Assembly: GCA_963708325.1 (NCBI GenBank)
Contig: OY970203.1
Coordinates: 620,001 to 684,000 of the forward strand
DNA length: 64,000 nucleotides
Direction of reading: 5' to 3'
Source of the DNA: G963708325 sp963708325
GTDB taxonomy: Bacteria; Actinomycetota; Thermoleophilia; Solirubrobacterales; 70-9
In this document: piece by piece, positions 1 to 8,490 of the stretch
Numbering within the stretch: the stretch's first letter is position 1
Layout: each line of letters opens with the position of its first letter
Notes under the pieces: generated by a model
What the model saw: only the letters and a program-made list of their open reading frames with translations
Told to the model about the DNA's origin: nothing
Database searches by the model: none
Translations under genes and position numbers: made by a program

Positions 1-1025
1 TCCTCCAGCCGGGTCGGCAGCGGGGCGAGCAGGACCTTGGCGTCGGGGCGGACCTCGATGTCCCCCATCGCGCCCAGGTCGGGGCACGACTGGCCGAGCG
101 CGGCAAGCTCGAGGCCGCCGTCGTCGGCAACGATGCTCTCGCACAGGCGCGCCACCTCCTCGTCGCTCAGCACCTGCGCCCCCATGCGCTCGAACTCGGC
201 GAGCATCTCGTCGCAGACCGGCTCGTCGATCACGCACGTCTGCTCGGCCGGGCAGATCACCGAGGCGTCGAAGGTCTTGGAGATCAGGATGTCCACCACG
301 GCCATGCGCACGTCGGCGCTGCGGTGCACGTAGACGGGGGCGTTGCCCGAGCCGACGCCGAGGCAGGGCTTGCCGGCCTCGTTGGTCGCCGCCACCGCCT
401 TCGGTCCGCCGGTCGTCCAGATGAAGTCGACGCCGGGATGGTGAAACAGGTACTGGGAGACGTCGAGCGTCGGGTCGGGAACGACCTGGAGGGCGTTCGC
501 GGGAAGGCCGGCCTCCGCTCCGGCGGCTTGGAGGATCTCCACGGCGCGCTTCGCGCAGCGGGCGGCCCGCGCCGAGGGGCGGAAGATCGTGGCGTTGCGC
601 GTCTTCGCCCCGACGATCGACTTGAACAGGGCGGTCGAGGTCGGGTTGGTGATCGGAAGCAGCGCGAGGACGACGCCGATCGGCTCGGCGATGTACTTGA
701 TATGGCGCTCGGCGTCCTCCTCGATCACGCCCACCGAGCGCTTGTCCTTCAGGTAGTCGAAGAGGAACTCGGTGGCGATGTAGTTCTTCACCACCTTGTC
801 CTCGAACACGCCGAAGCCGGTCTCCTCCATCGCCAGCTCGGCCAGCTCGATCGCCGCCTCCAGACCGGCCACCACCATCGCCCAAACGATCCGGTCGACC
901 GCCTCCTGGTCGAGGCGGCGGAAGTCGCGCGCCGCCGACTGCGCGCGCTCCACGAAGCCGTCGAGGCGATCGGCCTGCTCGGGGCCGACCTGGCCGACCG
1001 GTTGGGAGAGCGTGGTCGATGTCAC
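1..1025 (-). CDS. AdhE-type acylating aldehyde dehydrogenase, N-terminal part (runs off window edge)
   Basis: Translating the minus strand from a GTG at the right edge gives about 341 residues that read like the N-terminal CoA-acylating acetaldehyde dehydrogenase half of AdhE: KVVKNYIATEFLYDYLKD, then IAEPIGVVLALLPITNPTST, then SKTFDASVICPAEQTCVIDE, which contains the catalytic cysteine (VICPAEQ). The family interconverts acetyl-CoA and acetaldehyde with NAD(H). The GTG is preceded by AGGAG about 10 bases upstream. The gene continues past base 1, so it cannot be decided whether an iron alcohol dehydrogenase domain follows (full AdhE) or the protein is a stand-alone acylating aldehyde dehydrogenase. 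Plus-strand open frames over this stretch are shadows. Confidence 0.85.
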   Translation of the reverse strand, partial: MTSTTLSQPVGQVGPEQADRLDGFVERAQSAARDFRRLDQEAVDRIVWAMVVAGLEAAIELAELAMEETGFGVFEDKVVKNYIATEFLFDYLKDKRSVGVIEEDAERHIKYIAEPIGVVLALLPITNPTSTALFKSIVGAKTRNATIFRPSARAARCAKRAVEILQAAGAEAGLPANALQVVPDPTLDVSQYLFHHPGVDFIWTTGGPKAVAATNEAGKPCLGVGSGNAPVYVHRSADVRMAVVDILISKTFDASVICPAEQTCVIDEPVCDEMLAEFERMGAQVLSDEEVARLCESIVADDGGLELAALGQSCPDLGAMGDIEVRPDAKVLLAPLPTRLE

Positions 1026-1131
1026 CGAAAGCGTGCTCCTGGTGAACCACTCTAGGTCGCCGGTGGCGCCGGCGCCACCGTGTCGAGCCCGCACGCGACT
1101 GCGGAGAACTACGGGCGGTGGCTCGACGCTC

Positions 1132-1137
1132 TAGGGT
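1132..1137 (+). promoter_or_regulatory. Candidate -10 element for a leaderless SRPBCC transcript
   Basis: TAGGGT fits TANNNT and sits exactly 7 bases before the ATG of the SRPBCC gene, the spacing expected when transcription starts at the start codon. No Shine-Dalgarno sequence and no convincing -35 box is visible. The same arrangement recurs at several genes in this window. Confidence 0.35.
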
Positions 1138-1144
1138 TGGCGCG

Positions 1145-1597
1145 ATGGGAACGCTGGAGGCGAGCTGGACGGTTGAGATCGACGCCCCGCGCGAGCGCTG
1201 CTACGAGATCGCCGCCGACATCGAGAACGCTCCCGCCTGGCAGGGCACGCTCGAGGAGGTGGAGGTGCTGGAGCGCGACGACCAGGGCCGCGCCCTACTG
1301 GTGGAGACGGTCTCCGACGCGATGGTGAAGAAGGTCCGCTCGGAGCTGCGGTTCGACTACGACCCGCCGGGCGGGCTCACCTGGGAGCAGGAGAAGGGCG
1401 AGACCAAGTGGCTGACCGGCTCGTGGGAGCTGGCGGACCTCGGCGACGACGGAACGCGTGCCACCTACGGCCTGCGCACCGACACCGGCCGCATGCTAGG
1501 CCTGCTGCTGCGCGGGCCGGTGGAGGGCAAGGTCAAAGAGCACCTGACCAGGAGCGCGGCCGAGGGGCTCAAGAAGCACGCCGAATCGCAGGGCTGA
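1145..1597 (+). CDS. SRPBCC (START/polyketide-cyclase-like) family protein
   Basis: A 150-residue protein with the usual length and pattern of the SRPBCC fold: a first beta strand (LEASWTVEIDAPRERCYEIA), the W-Q/E-V block near residue 35-45, and a C-terminal long helix (EGKVKEHLTRSAAEGLKKHA). Such proteins bind hydrophobic ligands in a helix-grip cavity; the ligand cannot be predicted. I use the ATG rather than a GTG 27 bases upstream because homologues begin just before the first strand and because the hexamer TAGGGT lies 7 bases before this ATG. The 3' end overlaps the convergent SpoIIE gene by 29 bases. It faces away from the aldehyde dehydrogenase gene. Confidence 0.8.
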   Translation: MGTLEASWTVEIDAPRERCYEIAADIENAPAWQGTLEEVEVLERDDQGRALLVETVSDAMVKKVRSELRFDYDPPGGLTWEQEKGETKWLTGSWELADLGDDGTRATYGLRTDTGRMLGLLLRGPVEGKVKEHLTRSAAEGLKKHAESQG

Positions 1598-4157
1598 GCG
1601 AGCGCAGCCGCGGGTCCTGCTCGCCGCCCGACGGGCGCAGCGCCATCACCACGACGTCGTCGCGCTGATCCTCGCCGCCGCGGGTCGTCGCCTCCCGGCA
1701 GAGACTTCCCGTGAGCTCGTCCAGGTCCCCCCACTCCGCCGCCTGAACGCGGGCGGCCAGCGCCTCTTCGCTCAGATGGGTCTCGAGCGGCCCCGCCTCG
1801 AGCAGGCCGTCGGTGAACAACAGCAGCAGCTCCTGCGGCGACAACGACACGGTCTCCTCCACGTAGCTGCTGCGCTCCTCCCAGCCGAGCAGCGGTCCCC
1901 GCCCTCCCACCTGCCGGCTGCCCTCCGCTCCGGTCAGCAGCGCGGGCGGGTGCCCGGCGCGCGAAAGCACCGCGGCCGCCCCTCCCGGCAGCGGCTTGAC
2001 CAAGGCGGCGAGGGCCGTGGCCAGCGAGTAGCGCGGGTGGCCGAGCAGCAGCTGGTTGAGGCGGTCGAGCAGGTCGGCCGGGCCGAGCCCCTCGCCGGCC
2101 AGGGCGAGGGCCCCGTGCCGCAGCAGAGCCGACAGCGCCGCCGCCTCGGCGCCCTTGCCGGTGACGTCGCCGATCACGACGAGGCAGCCGTCCTCCCGCG
2201 CGACGACCTCGTAGAAGTCGCCCCCGACCTCGATCCCCTCGCCCGCCGGGTTGTAGGCCACGGCGATGTCGAGCCCGGCGACGCTCGGGGGCTGAGCCGG
2301 GCGCAGGCCCATCTGGAGGGTATCCGCCACCCGGTTGCGCTCGCTGAAGAGACGGGCGTTGTCGAGGGCGAGCGCCGCCCGCGTGCCGAGGTCCTCGAGC
2401 AGCGACAGGTCCTCCGGGTTGTAGCGGAGGTCGTTTTGGACGTGCAGGAAGCTGAGCGCGCCGAGCACGCGGCCGCGCGCCCGCAGCGGCACCACCACGG
2501 CCGAGCTGTAACCCGCAGCGCTCATCAGCTCGCGGTGCTCGTAGCTCTGCACGATCTGGGAGATCGTCTCCGGCTCCCGCAGGTCCCGCCACACCGCCGT
2601 GCGTCCGGAGCGCAGCACCTGGGCGACCGGATGGGTGCCGGCGGGGTCGAGCGGAGTCCCGCGCCGGATCGCCTGCAGCCGCCGCCCCACCTCGGGGTCG
2701 ACCGCGGCCACGGTCGAGTCACCGATCATGCCGTCCTCGCGGACCAGGTCGACCACGCACAGCTCCGCCAGCTCGGGCACCGCCGTCTCGGCGATCGTGC
2801 GCGCCGTGGTCTCCGGGTCGAGGGAGGCGTCCAGGGCGCCCCCCGCCCGCGAGAGCAACGCGTGGGCGCGGGCGCGGCGGTTGCGGGCGGTGACGTCGCG
2901 CCCGATCACGGAGGCGCCGACGATCCCGTCGACCGGGTCCTCGATCGGCGAGACCGTCAGCGACACCTCGATCCGGGTTCCGTCGGCGCGCAGTCGCTCG
3001 GTCTCGTAGGTGCCGATCGTCTCGCCGGCGACGATCCGGTCGAGGATCCGCTGCTCCTCGCGATGACGGTCGGGGGGGACCAGGAAGGAGATGTGGCGGC
3101 CGATCGCCTGCTCCGCGGTGTAGCCGTAGATGCGCTCGGCGCCCGGGTTCCAGCTCGTGACGATCGCGTCGAGGTCCTTGCTGTAGACGGCGTCGTCGCT
3201 GTGCAGGACGATCGCCGCCATGTGGCGCTGGACCTGCTCGGCGCGGTGGCGCTCGCTGATGTCCCGCAGGTAGCCGTTGAACATCGGCTCGCCCTCACCC
3301 GGCAGGCGGGTGACGGTCAGCTCCACCGGGAAGGTGGACCCGTCGGCGCGCATCGCCCGCAGCTCCGTGCGGCGGTCGAGCATCCTCCCCTGGCCGGTGC
3401 GCAGGTAGCGGGCAAGTCCCTGGCGGTGGGCCTCGCGAAGCTCCGGCGGGACCAGCAGGTCCGCCACCGGCCGCCCGACGACGGCGTCACGCGTGTAGCC
3501 GAAGATGCGCTCCGCCGCCGGATTGAATTCGACGATGCGACCGCCGGCGTCCATGGTGACGATGCAGTCGAGGGCGGCGGCCACGATCGCCGACATGTGC
3601 GCCTCGCTCAGTCGCAGCGCTGCCTCCTCGCGACGCCGCTCGATGAACATCGCCAGCTGGTCACCGAAACCGACCAGCAGCGCGAGCAGCTCCGGAGCGG
3701 GGTCGCCGAGCGACGGCGTGAAGAACTCGGCCACGGCCAGCACGCGCTCGCGCCGCCCGAGGGGGACGGGGAATGCGACTCCGGCGGTCAGCCCCGCGTC
3801 GTCGAGCGCCGGCACGCATCCGGGCTCGTCGTCGGCTTCGAGGTCGAAGCTCCAGGCAACCTCGCCCGTCGTCCAGGCCTGGCCGGCGAGCCCGCGGCCG
3901 GGGGCAAGGGCGAGCTGGCGGCAGGCACGCCACGGGTCCTCCCCCGACGCCTGCTCGGTCCAGCCGTCGACGAGGCGCAACGCCTCGCCGTCGGCCCGCA
4001 CCTCCCACAACGATCCGGCCGGCCATTCGAGCAGCCTCGCGATTGCCGCAAGGAATCTGCTCGCGACCTCATCCAGGCTGTCTGCCTGGAGAAGTTGGCG
4101 GGCGATCGCGTGCTGCGCCGCCAGCGGCCCGAGATTTCGCTGCTCGTGCTCCGTCAC
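1569..4157 (-). CDS. GAF-PAS-PAS-GAF-SpoIIE (PP2C) serine phosphatase
   Basis: An 862-residue soluble signalling protein. In order: a GAF-like domain (about 15-175), two PAS domains (about 185-300, with FNPAAERIFGYTRDAVVG, and 305-425, with WNPGAERIYGYTAEQAIG), a second GAF domain (about 430-605) and a SpoIIE/PP2C phosphatase (about 620-845). The phosphatase motifs VGGDFYE, IGDVTGKGAEAA, SRAGHPPALL, LLLFTDGLLEA and QRDDVVVMAL are intact, including the metal-binding aspartates. The family dephosphorylates anti-anti-sigma (STAS) proteins in response to signals sensed by PAS/GAF domains. No transmembrane segment is seen. It starts at GTG; a TATCGT hexamer lies 5 bases upstream. The divergent neighbour carries an RsbW-like ATPase domain, a plausible partner-switching counterpart (inference). 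Confidence 0.9.
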   Translation of the reverse strand: MTEHEQRNLGPLAAQHAIARQLLQADSLDEVASRFLAAIARLLEWPAGSLWEVRADGEALRLVDGWTEQASGEDPWRACRQLALAPGRGLAGQAWTTGEVAWSFDLEADDEPGCVPALDDAGLTAGVAFPVPLGRRERVLAVAEFFTPSLGDPAPELLALLVGFGDQLAMFIERRREEAALRLSEAHMSAIVAAALDCIVTMDAGGRIVEFNPAAERIFGYTRDAVVGRPVADLLVPPELREAHRQGLARYLRTGQGRMLDRRTELRAMRADGSTFPVELTVTRLPGEGEPMFNGYLRDISERHRAEQVQRHMAAIVLHSDDAVYSKDLDAIVTSWNPGAERIYGYTAEQAIGRHISFLVPPDRHREEQRILDRIVAGETIGTYETERLRADGTRIEVSLTVSPIEDPVDGIVGASVIGRDVTARNRRARAHALLSRAGGALDASLDPETTARTIAETAVPELAELCVVDLVREDGMIGDSTVAAVDPEVGRRLQAIRRGTPLDPAGTHPVAQVLRSGRTAVWRDLREPETISQIVQSYEHRELMSAAGYSSAVVVPLRARGRVLGALSFLHVQNDLRYNPEDLSLLEDLGTRAALALDNARLFSERNRVADTLQMGLRPAQPPSVAGLDIAVAYNPAGEGIEVGGDFYEVVAREDGCLVVIGDVTGKGAEAAALSALLRHGALALAGEGLGPADLLDRLNQLLLGHPRYSLATALAALVKPLPGGAAAVLSRAGHPPALLTGAEGSRQVGGRGPLLGWEERSSYVEETVSLSPQELLLLFTDGLLEAGPLETHLSEEALAARVQAAEWGDLDELTGSLCREATTRGGEDQRDDVVVMALRPSGGEQDPRLRSLSPAIRRAS

Positions 4158-4268
4158 GACCCACGATAGTTTGAGGGACTGCTTACGCTAGCCGCTTGCC
4201 CTGCGGTCCGCGACGGTGGTCGGATCCTTGCGGCGTTTCGAGATCCCGCTCGTGGAGATAACCACTTA

Positions 4269-5183
4269 ATGGCGGGCGGAATGGACTCGAGCCTTCAACA
4301 CCAGGCATTCGTCTACGCGTCCCGCGACGACTTCATCTCCTCGATGGCGCCGTTCGCTCGCAACGGGCTCGCGCGCGGAGACACTGTGTTCGCCGCCACA
4401 ACCCGGGCCAACGGCGATGCGCTGCGGGAGGAGCTGGGGTACGCCGCTGACCGGCTCGTGCTGCACGACACGACCGAGTGGCGCACGCGGCCCTACGAGC
4501 GCCTGCAGGCACTCAGGGAGCTCGTGGGCGGCCTGTCGCCGGGCGCGACGCTGAGGGCGATGGGCGAGCCCGTCTGGGCGGGGTCCGACGCGGAGGTTCG
4601 CCAGTGGGCGCGCTACGAGTCGATCATCAACCTGGCCCTGGCGCGGGCGCCGATGCGCTTCGTCTGCCTGTACGACGGCAGCGCTCTGCCCGATCGGATC
4701 CTCGACCACGCGATGCACACGCACGCCGAGCGCGTGGTCAACGGCTCCGTCGAGCCCAGCGCCGCCTACGTATCGCCGCACGAATTCGCGGCCGGGACCC
4801 TGGCCGAGCCTCCATCGACGGCGCTGGAGCTTCCTTCCGAGGCCGCCGCCCTACGGGAGCAGCTCGAGACTTACGCGGTTGCCTCGGGAATGGATCCGGA
4901 CCGCGCGGGCGAGTTCGTGATCGCCGTCAACGAGATCGTGGGGAACGCGGCGATCCACGGCAGCGATCCGGTCAGAGTCCGCGCCTGGACCCAGGAAGGC
5001 GAGCTTGTCTGCCAGATCGCCGACGCCGGCCCGGGGATCGGCGATCCCCTGGCCGGCTGGCTACCCCCGAGCAGCCCGACCGGGGGCGGCTGGGGGCTGC
5101 CGATCGCGCGACAGCTCTGCGACGCGCTCGAGATCTTCCGCCGCGAGGCAGAGACCGTGGTCTCGCTGCACGTATCGCGCTGA
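4269..5183 (+). CDS. MEDS-domain / RsbW-like HATPase regulator
   Basis: A 304-residue protein with two parts. Residues about 5-165 match the MEDS sensory domain (QHQAFVYASRDDFISSMAPF, GDTVFAATTRAN, RFVCLYDGSALPD). Residues about 190-302 form an anti-sigma type GHKL ATPase with the N box VIAVNEIVGNAAIHG, a G1 box IADAGPGIGDP and a G2 box GGGWGLPIARQLCD. Proteins of this type act as anti-sigma kinases or as light or redox responsive switches controlling sigma factors. It is divergently transcribed from the SpoIIE phosphatase across a 111-base gap that must hold both promoters. A GGAG lies 11 bases upstream of the ATG. Its stop codon directly abuts the stop codon of the convergent DUF892 gene. 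Confidence 0.85.
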   Translation: MAGGMDSSLQHQAFVYASRDDFISSMAPFARNGLARGDTVFAATTRANGDALREELGYAADRLVLHDTTEWRTRPYERLQALRELVGGLSPGATLRAMGEPVWAGSDAEVRQWARYESIINLALARAPMRFVCLYDGSALPDRILDHAMHTHAERVVNGSVEPSAAYVSPHEFAAGTLAEPPSTALELPSEAAALREQLETYAVASGMDPDRAGEFVIAVNEIVGNAAIHGSDPVRVRAWTQEGELVCQIADAGPGIGDPLAGWLPPSSPTGGGWGLPIARQLCDALEIFRREAETVVSLHVSR

Positions 5184-5864
5184 CTAGCGCGACGACCGCG
5201 CGGTGCGGCGCGATGAGGTCCTGCGGGACGGCGCGCGCTTAGCCGGCGCGCGCTTGCGCGACGACGGCGCCCGCGTTCCTCTGGCTTTGCGCCCCGCCGA
5301 TGTTCGCCTCGGGGTGCCGCGCCGCCGCGACGAGCTGCGGCCGCCGTTTCGCTCGGCGGCGGGTATCTCCTCCCGCGCCACGGCCTTGGTGAGCGTCGGG
5401 ATCAGGCGCTCGAGGAACCGCGCCATGCGCTCCTCGTCGCGGCGGATCGAACGCGCGAGCCTGGCGGTCTCGCGGTCGCCCACCGACTCCGCGAGAGCCT
5501 CGATCGCGGTGTAGGTCGCGATCTCCTCGGCCTCCTCGGAGTACTCGGTCTTGGCGTTCTTGAGCTCCTTCTCCGCCTCGCCGCTGCCGCGCAGGGCGTG
5601 CAGCGGGCCCTTGGCCAGCGCCATTCCCCGGCTGGTCAGCTCGACCAGCGTATGGCCGCCCCCGCCGAGCTGCTTGATCCGGCGCTCGACCTCGCGGCCG
5701 TGCGACCGCGTCTCCTTCAGGTGCTCGCGCAGGCGCTTCTTGTAGGACCCGCGCCGGGCCATCCCGATGTGCGCCTCCAGGGCCGTCTCCAGCTCCTTCT
5801 CCTTGCCGTAGGCCTCGGTGAGGTACTGGATCAGCTTCGCGTCGCGTGCATTGGTGTCGGACAT
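5184..5864 (-). CDS. DUF892/YciE-like ferritin-fold protein with basic histone-like tail
   Basis: A 226-residue protein. Residues about 5-165 resemble the DUF892 (YciE/YciF) four-helix ferritin-like family: KLIQYLTEAYGKEKELETAL, then GREVERRIKQLGGG, then EIATYTAIEALAESVGD with the typical glutamate and histidine pattern. The last 55 residues are a Ser/Arg/Lys/Ala/Pro low-complexity tail (SSRKRAPAKRAPSRRTSSRR) like a linker-histone tail, which suggests nucleic-acid association. The family is linked to stress responses; biochemical roles are poorly known. The gene ends flush against the stop of the MEDS gene and diverges from the amidase-P450 pair. Confidence 0.8.
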   Translation of the reverse strand: MSDTNARDAKLIQYLTEAYGKEKELETALEAHIGMARRGSYKKRLREHLKETRSHGREVERRIKQLGGGGHTLVELTSRGMALAKGPLHALRGSGEAEKELKNAKTEYSEEAEEIATYTAIEALAESVGDRETARLARSIRRDEERMARFLERLIPTLTKAVAREEIPAAERNGGRSSSRRRGTPRRTSAGRKARGTRAPSSRKRAPAKRAPSRRTSSRRTARSSR

Positions 5865-5916
5865 CGCTTCCTTCCCTTCGGTGTACGTTCGCCCCCCGGT
5901 ACCCGCTTGCGGGGAT

Positions 5917-5943
5917 TTGATGCGCGCACCGCGCCAATACAGT
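5917..5943 (+). promoter_or_regulatory. Candidate promoter of the amidase-P450 operon
   Basis: TTGATG and TACAGT are separated by 15 bases. The TACAGT hexamer ends 7 bases before a GTG that begins a clean lipoprotein signal peptide. This suggests a leaderless transcript and argues against the GTG 9 bases further upstream, which would lie inside the -10 element. No experimental support exists. Confidence 0.4.
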
Positions 5944-5950
5944 GCGACCC

Positions 5951-6706
5951 GTGGTCCGTTCGCTCGCCCTGCTCGCCGTCGCCTGCGTCGTGCTGCTCGC
6001 CTGCGGGGATTCGGGCCCGCAGCGGTCCGCCCCGGCGAGGACTCGTCCGGTGGGCGTGACCCGATCGGCGAGCGGCCCGGCGGATCTGGGCGCCGCCCGG
6101 GTGCGTGCGGCCGGTGTCGCCCGGCCCCCGATCGAGCGCCGCTTTATCCCGATCACCGCGAAGCGCCGCGCCGAGACGCGGGCCTACGCGCGGCGCCATT
6201 ACGGCACCGGGATCGTCGACATCCGGCGCCCGAAGGTGATCGTCGAGCACCTCACCGAGACGGCGGACTTCGGGTCCGTCTACAACACGTTCGCCGCCGA
6301 CGTCCCCGACGTCGAGCTGCACGAGCTGCCGGGCGTCTGCTCGCAGTTCGTGATCGACGGCGACGGCACCGTCAACCAGCTCACCCCGGTGCGCTTCATG
6401 TGCCGGCACACGGTCGGCCTCAACTACGCGGCGATCGGGATCGAGCACGTCGGGTACACGGACTCCGACGTGCTCGACGACCGCCGCCAGCTGCGCGCCT
6501 CGCTGGCGCTGACGCGCTGGCTGCGCTGCCGCTACGGGATCCCGGTGCGAGACGTGATCGGCCACAGCGAGAGCGTCGGCTCGCCGTACCACCACGAGCT
6601 GGTCCCCGGCCTGCGCACCCAGACGCACGCGGACTGGCAGGCGGCGGACATGGAGACCTACCGGGCGCGGCTCGCGGCGGCCGGGGGCTGCGCGAGGGGC
6701 GGATGA
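5951..6706 (+). CDS. N-acetylmuramoyl-L-alanine amidase-like lipoprotein (Amidase_2/PGRP fold)
   Basis: A 251-residue secreted protein. It starts with a short signal peptide ending in a lipobox-like LLAC at about residues 15-18, so it is probably a lipoprotein. The rest shows the amidase_2/PGRP zinc amidase pattern: VIVEHLTETADFGSVYNTFA (possible first zinc histidine), a central FVIDGDGTVNQLTP strand, HTVGLNYAAIGIEHVGYTD with histidine and glutamate, and VIGHSESVGSP near the end. The family cleaves the bond between MurNAc and the stem peptide. The GTG was chosen from the -10 spacing. Its stop codon overlaps the ATG of the P450 gene (ATGA), so the two are likely translationally coupled. Confidence 0.8.
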   Translation: MVRSLALLAVACVVLLACGDSGPQRSAPARTRPVGVTRSASGPADLGAARVRAAGVARPPIERRFIPITAKRRAETRAYARRHYGTGIVDIRRPKVIVEHLTETADFGSVYNTFAADVPDVELHELPGVCSQFVIDGDGTVNQLTPVRFMCRHTVGLNYAAIGIEHVGYTDSDVLDDRRQLRASLALTRWLRCRYGIPVRDVIGHSESVGSPYHHELVPGLRTQTHADWQAADMETYRARLAAAGGCARGG

Positions 6707-8025
6707 CGGCCGAGGCCGCGTCACTTCCCCCCGGCCCGCGGGCTCCGGCGGCGCTGCAGGCGCTTCGCTACGCGCGCGACCCGATCGGGTTCTTCCGCGG
6801 CCTTCGGCGTCGCTACGGCGACGTCTTCACCGTCTCGTTCCCCTACTTCGGCCGGGTCGTCTATTTCGCCGACCCGGAGCTGGTCAAGCAGGTGTTCACC
6901 GGCGACCCCGCCCTGCTGCATGCCGGCGAGGCGAACGCCACCGTGCTCGAGCCGACGCTGGGGCCGAACTCGGTGCTGACGCTCGACGAGGGCGAGCACA
7001 TGCGCCAGCGCAAGCTCCTGCTGCCGCCCTTCCACGGTCGCAGCGTGGCCCGCTACGGCGAGCTGATCCGCGAGGCGACCGAGCGCGACATGGAAACGTG
7101 GCCGGTCGGCGAGCCGTTCGCGCTTCGACCCCATACGCAGCGGATCACCCTCGCGGTGATCCTGCGAGCGGTGTTCGGCGTGAGCGACGCCGAGCGCTTT
7201 CGCCGCGCGTCGGAGCTGATCGACGAGTTCGCCCGCCGCGCCAACCGGATCACCCAGATCCCCTTCCTTCGCCGCGATCTCGGGCGCTTCAGCCCCTGGG
7301 GCCGCTTCCGCCGCGCCCGCGCCGAGCTCGACGCCTTCCTCCACGAGGAGATCGCCACGCGGCGGACCGCGCCGGACCGCGGCGAGCGCGACGACGTGCT
7401 CTCGATCCTGCTCGGCGCCGAGCACGACGACGGCACCCCGATGAGCGACGTCGAGCTGCGCGACGAGCTGGTCACCGTCGTCGGCGCCGGCCACGAGACG
7501 ACCGCGACGGCGCTCGCCTGGGCGGTCGAGCGCCTGCTGCGCACCCCGGCCGCGCTCGCCAGGCTCGAGGAGTCGATCGACGCCGGCGAGGACGACTACC
7601 TCGACGCGGTGATCGAGGAGACGCTGCGCGTCCGGCCCGTGATCGTCGACGTCGCCCGCAAGCTCACCGCCCCCGCCGAGATCGGCGGCCACGCGATTCC
7701 CGCCGGCACCTTCGTGCTTCCCGCGATCGCGGCGCTGCACTACCGCGAGGACCTATACCCCGAGCCCGAGGAATTCCGCCCCGAACGCTTCCTCGACGGC
7801 AAGGCCGACAGCTACGCCTGGATCCCGTTCGGCGGCGGCGTGCGCCGCTGCATCGGCGCCGCCTTCGCCCAGTACGAGATGCGCGTCGTGCTGCAAACGA
7901 TCTTCGAGCGGGCGGAGCTGCGCGCCGCCGACCCCCGTCCCGAGCGCCCCCGCCCCCGCAACATCACCCTGGCGCCGGGGAAGGGCTGCCGGGTGGTGCT
8001 GGACATGTCTCCGCGAGCAGGATGA
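6703..8025 (+). CDS. Cytochrome P450
   Basis: A 440-residue soluble P450. The I-helix oxygen-activation motif is VGAGHETTATALAW, the ExxR pair is EETLRVRP, and the heme-binding loop is FGGGVRRCIGAAFA with the axial cysteine. The N terminus (LPPGPRAPAALQALRYARDP) is the usual start of bacterial class I enzymes, with no membrane anchor. The open frame extends far upstream without stops, but the ATG overlapping the amidase stop codon gives the normal family length. Such enzymes hydroxylate or epoxidise small hydrophobic molecules; the substrate is unknown and no ferredoxin or reductase gene is nearby. Pairing with a cell-wall amidase is unusual. Confidence 0.93.
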   Translation: MTAEAASLPPGPRAPAALQALRYARDPIGFFRGLRRRYGDVFTVSFPYFGRVVYFADPELVKQVFTGDPALLHAGEANATVLEPTLGPNSVLTLDEGEHMRQRKLLLPPFHGRSVARYGELIREATERDMETWPVGEPFALRPHTQRITLAVILRAVFGVSDAERFRRASELIDEFARRANRITQIPFLRRDLGRFSPWGRFRRARAELDAFLHEEIATRRTAPDRGERDDVLSILLGAEHDDGTPMSDVELRDELVTVVGAGHETTATALAWAVERLLRTPAALARLEESIDAGEDDYLDAVIEETLRVRPVIVDVARKLTAPAEIGGHAIPAGTFVLPAIAALHYREDLYPEPEEFRPERFLDGKADSYAWIPFGGGVRRCIGAAFAQYEMRVVLQTIFERAELRAADPRPERPRPRNITLAPGKGCRVVLDMSPRAG

Positions 8026-8114
8026 GCCGCGCCGCGGCCCGGGACGGAATTCCGACCCCAGGGCGAACGTATGTTTGGGTCATCACGACCTGAACCGTCA
8101 AGAACCCAGAAGCC

Positions 8115-8474
8115 ATTCCAATTGGCCTCCACTGGCTAGCGGGGTTGCTCGAGGGCGAAGGAAGCTTCCTGGCCCCACCCCCATCCGATCCCCGCCGCTC
8201 GCGGATTTCGGCGAAGGCGCGGGACCGGGATGTGATCGAAAGAGTGGCTGAGCTCATGAGGGTCAGCGCGCTTAGTGACCCGTCCGCGATCCGAAAGCCT
8301 GGGTGGTCTCCGATGTGGCGAGTGCTGCTTGCAGGGCGCCGCGCAGCTCGCCTGATGACTGCAATCGAGCCGGTGATGGGAGGCCGACGAACTGCCCAGA
8401 TAGAGCGCGCTCTTCGCGCCGCAATGCTGGCGATAGAAGCTCGCGCTCCACGCCCGAGAGGGTCTGCGACCTGA
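8115..8474 (+). CDS. LAGLIDADG endonuclease-like small ORF, possibly a remnant
   Basis: The frame reads HWLAGLLEGEGSF, a clear LAGLIDADG-type helix, then ISAKARDRDVIERVAELMRV and LLAGRRAARLMTAIEPVMG, the order seen in short stand-alone LAGLIDADG proteins. The frame opens after a TGA 24 bases upstream of the start I give. No ATG or GTG precedes the motif; the first TTG lies inside it. A start at ATT or a decayed 5' end is therefore likely; I place the start at an ATT giving about 119 residues. Its base composition looks less GC-rich than its neighbours. The stop codon is 16 bases from the 3' end of the convergent tmRNA gene, the kind of site used by mobile elements. Confidence 0.5.
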   Translation: MPIGLHWLAGLLEGEGSFLAPPPSDPRRSRISAKARDRDVIERVAELMRVSALSDPSAIRKPGWSPMWRVLLAGRRAARLMTAIEPVMGGRRTAQIERALRAAMLAIEARAPRPRGSAT

Positions 8475-8490
8475 AACCTCCGAGCGAAAA

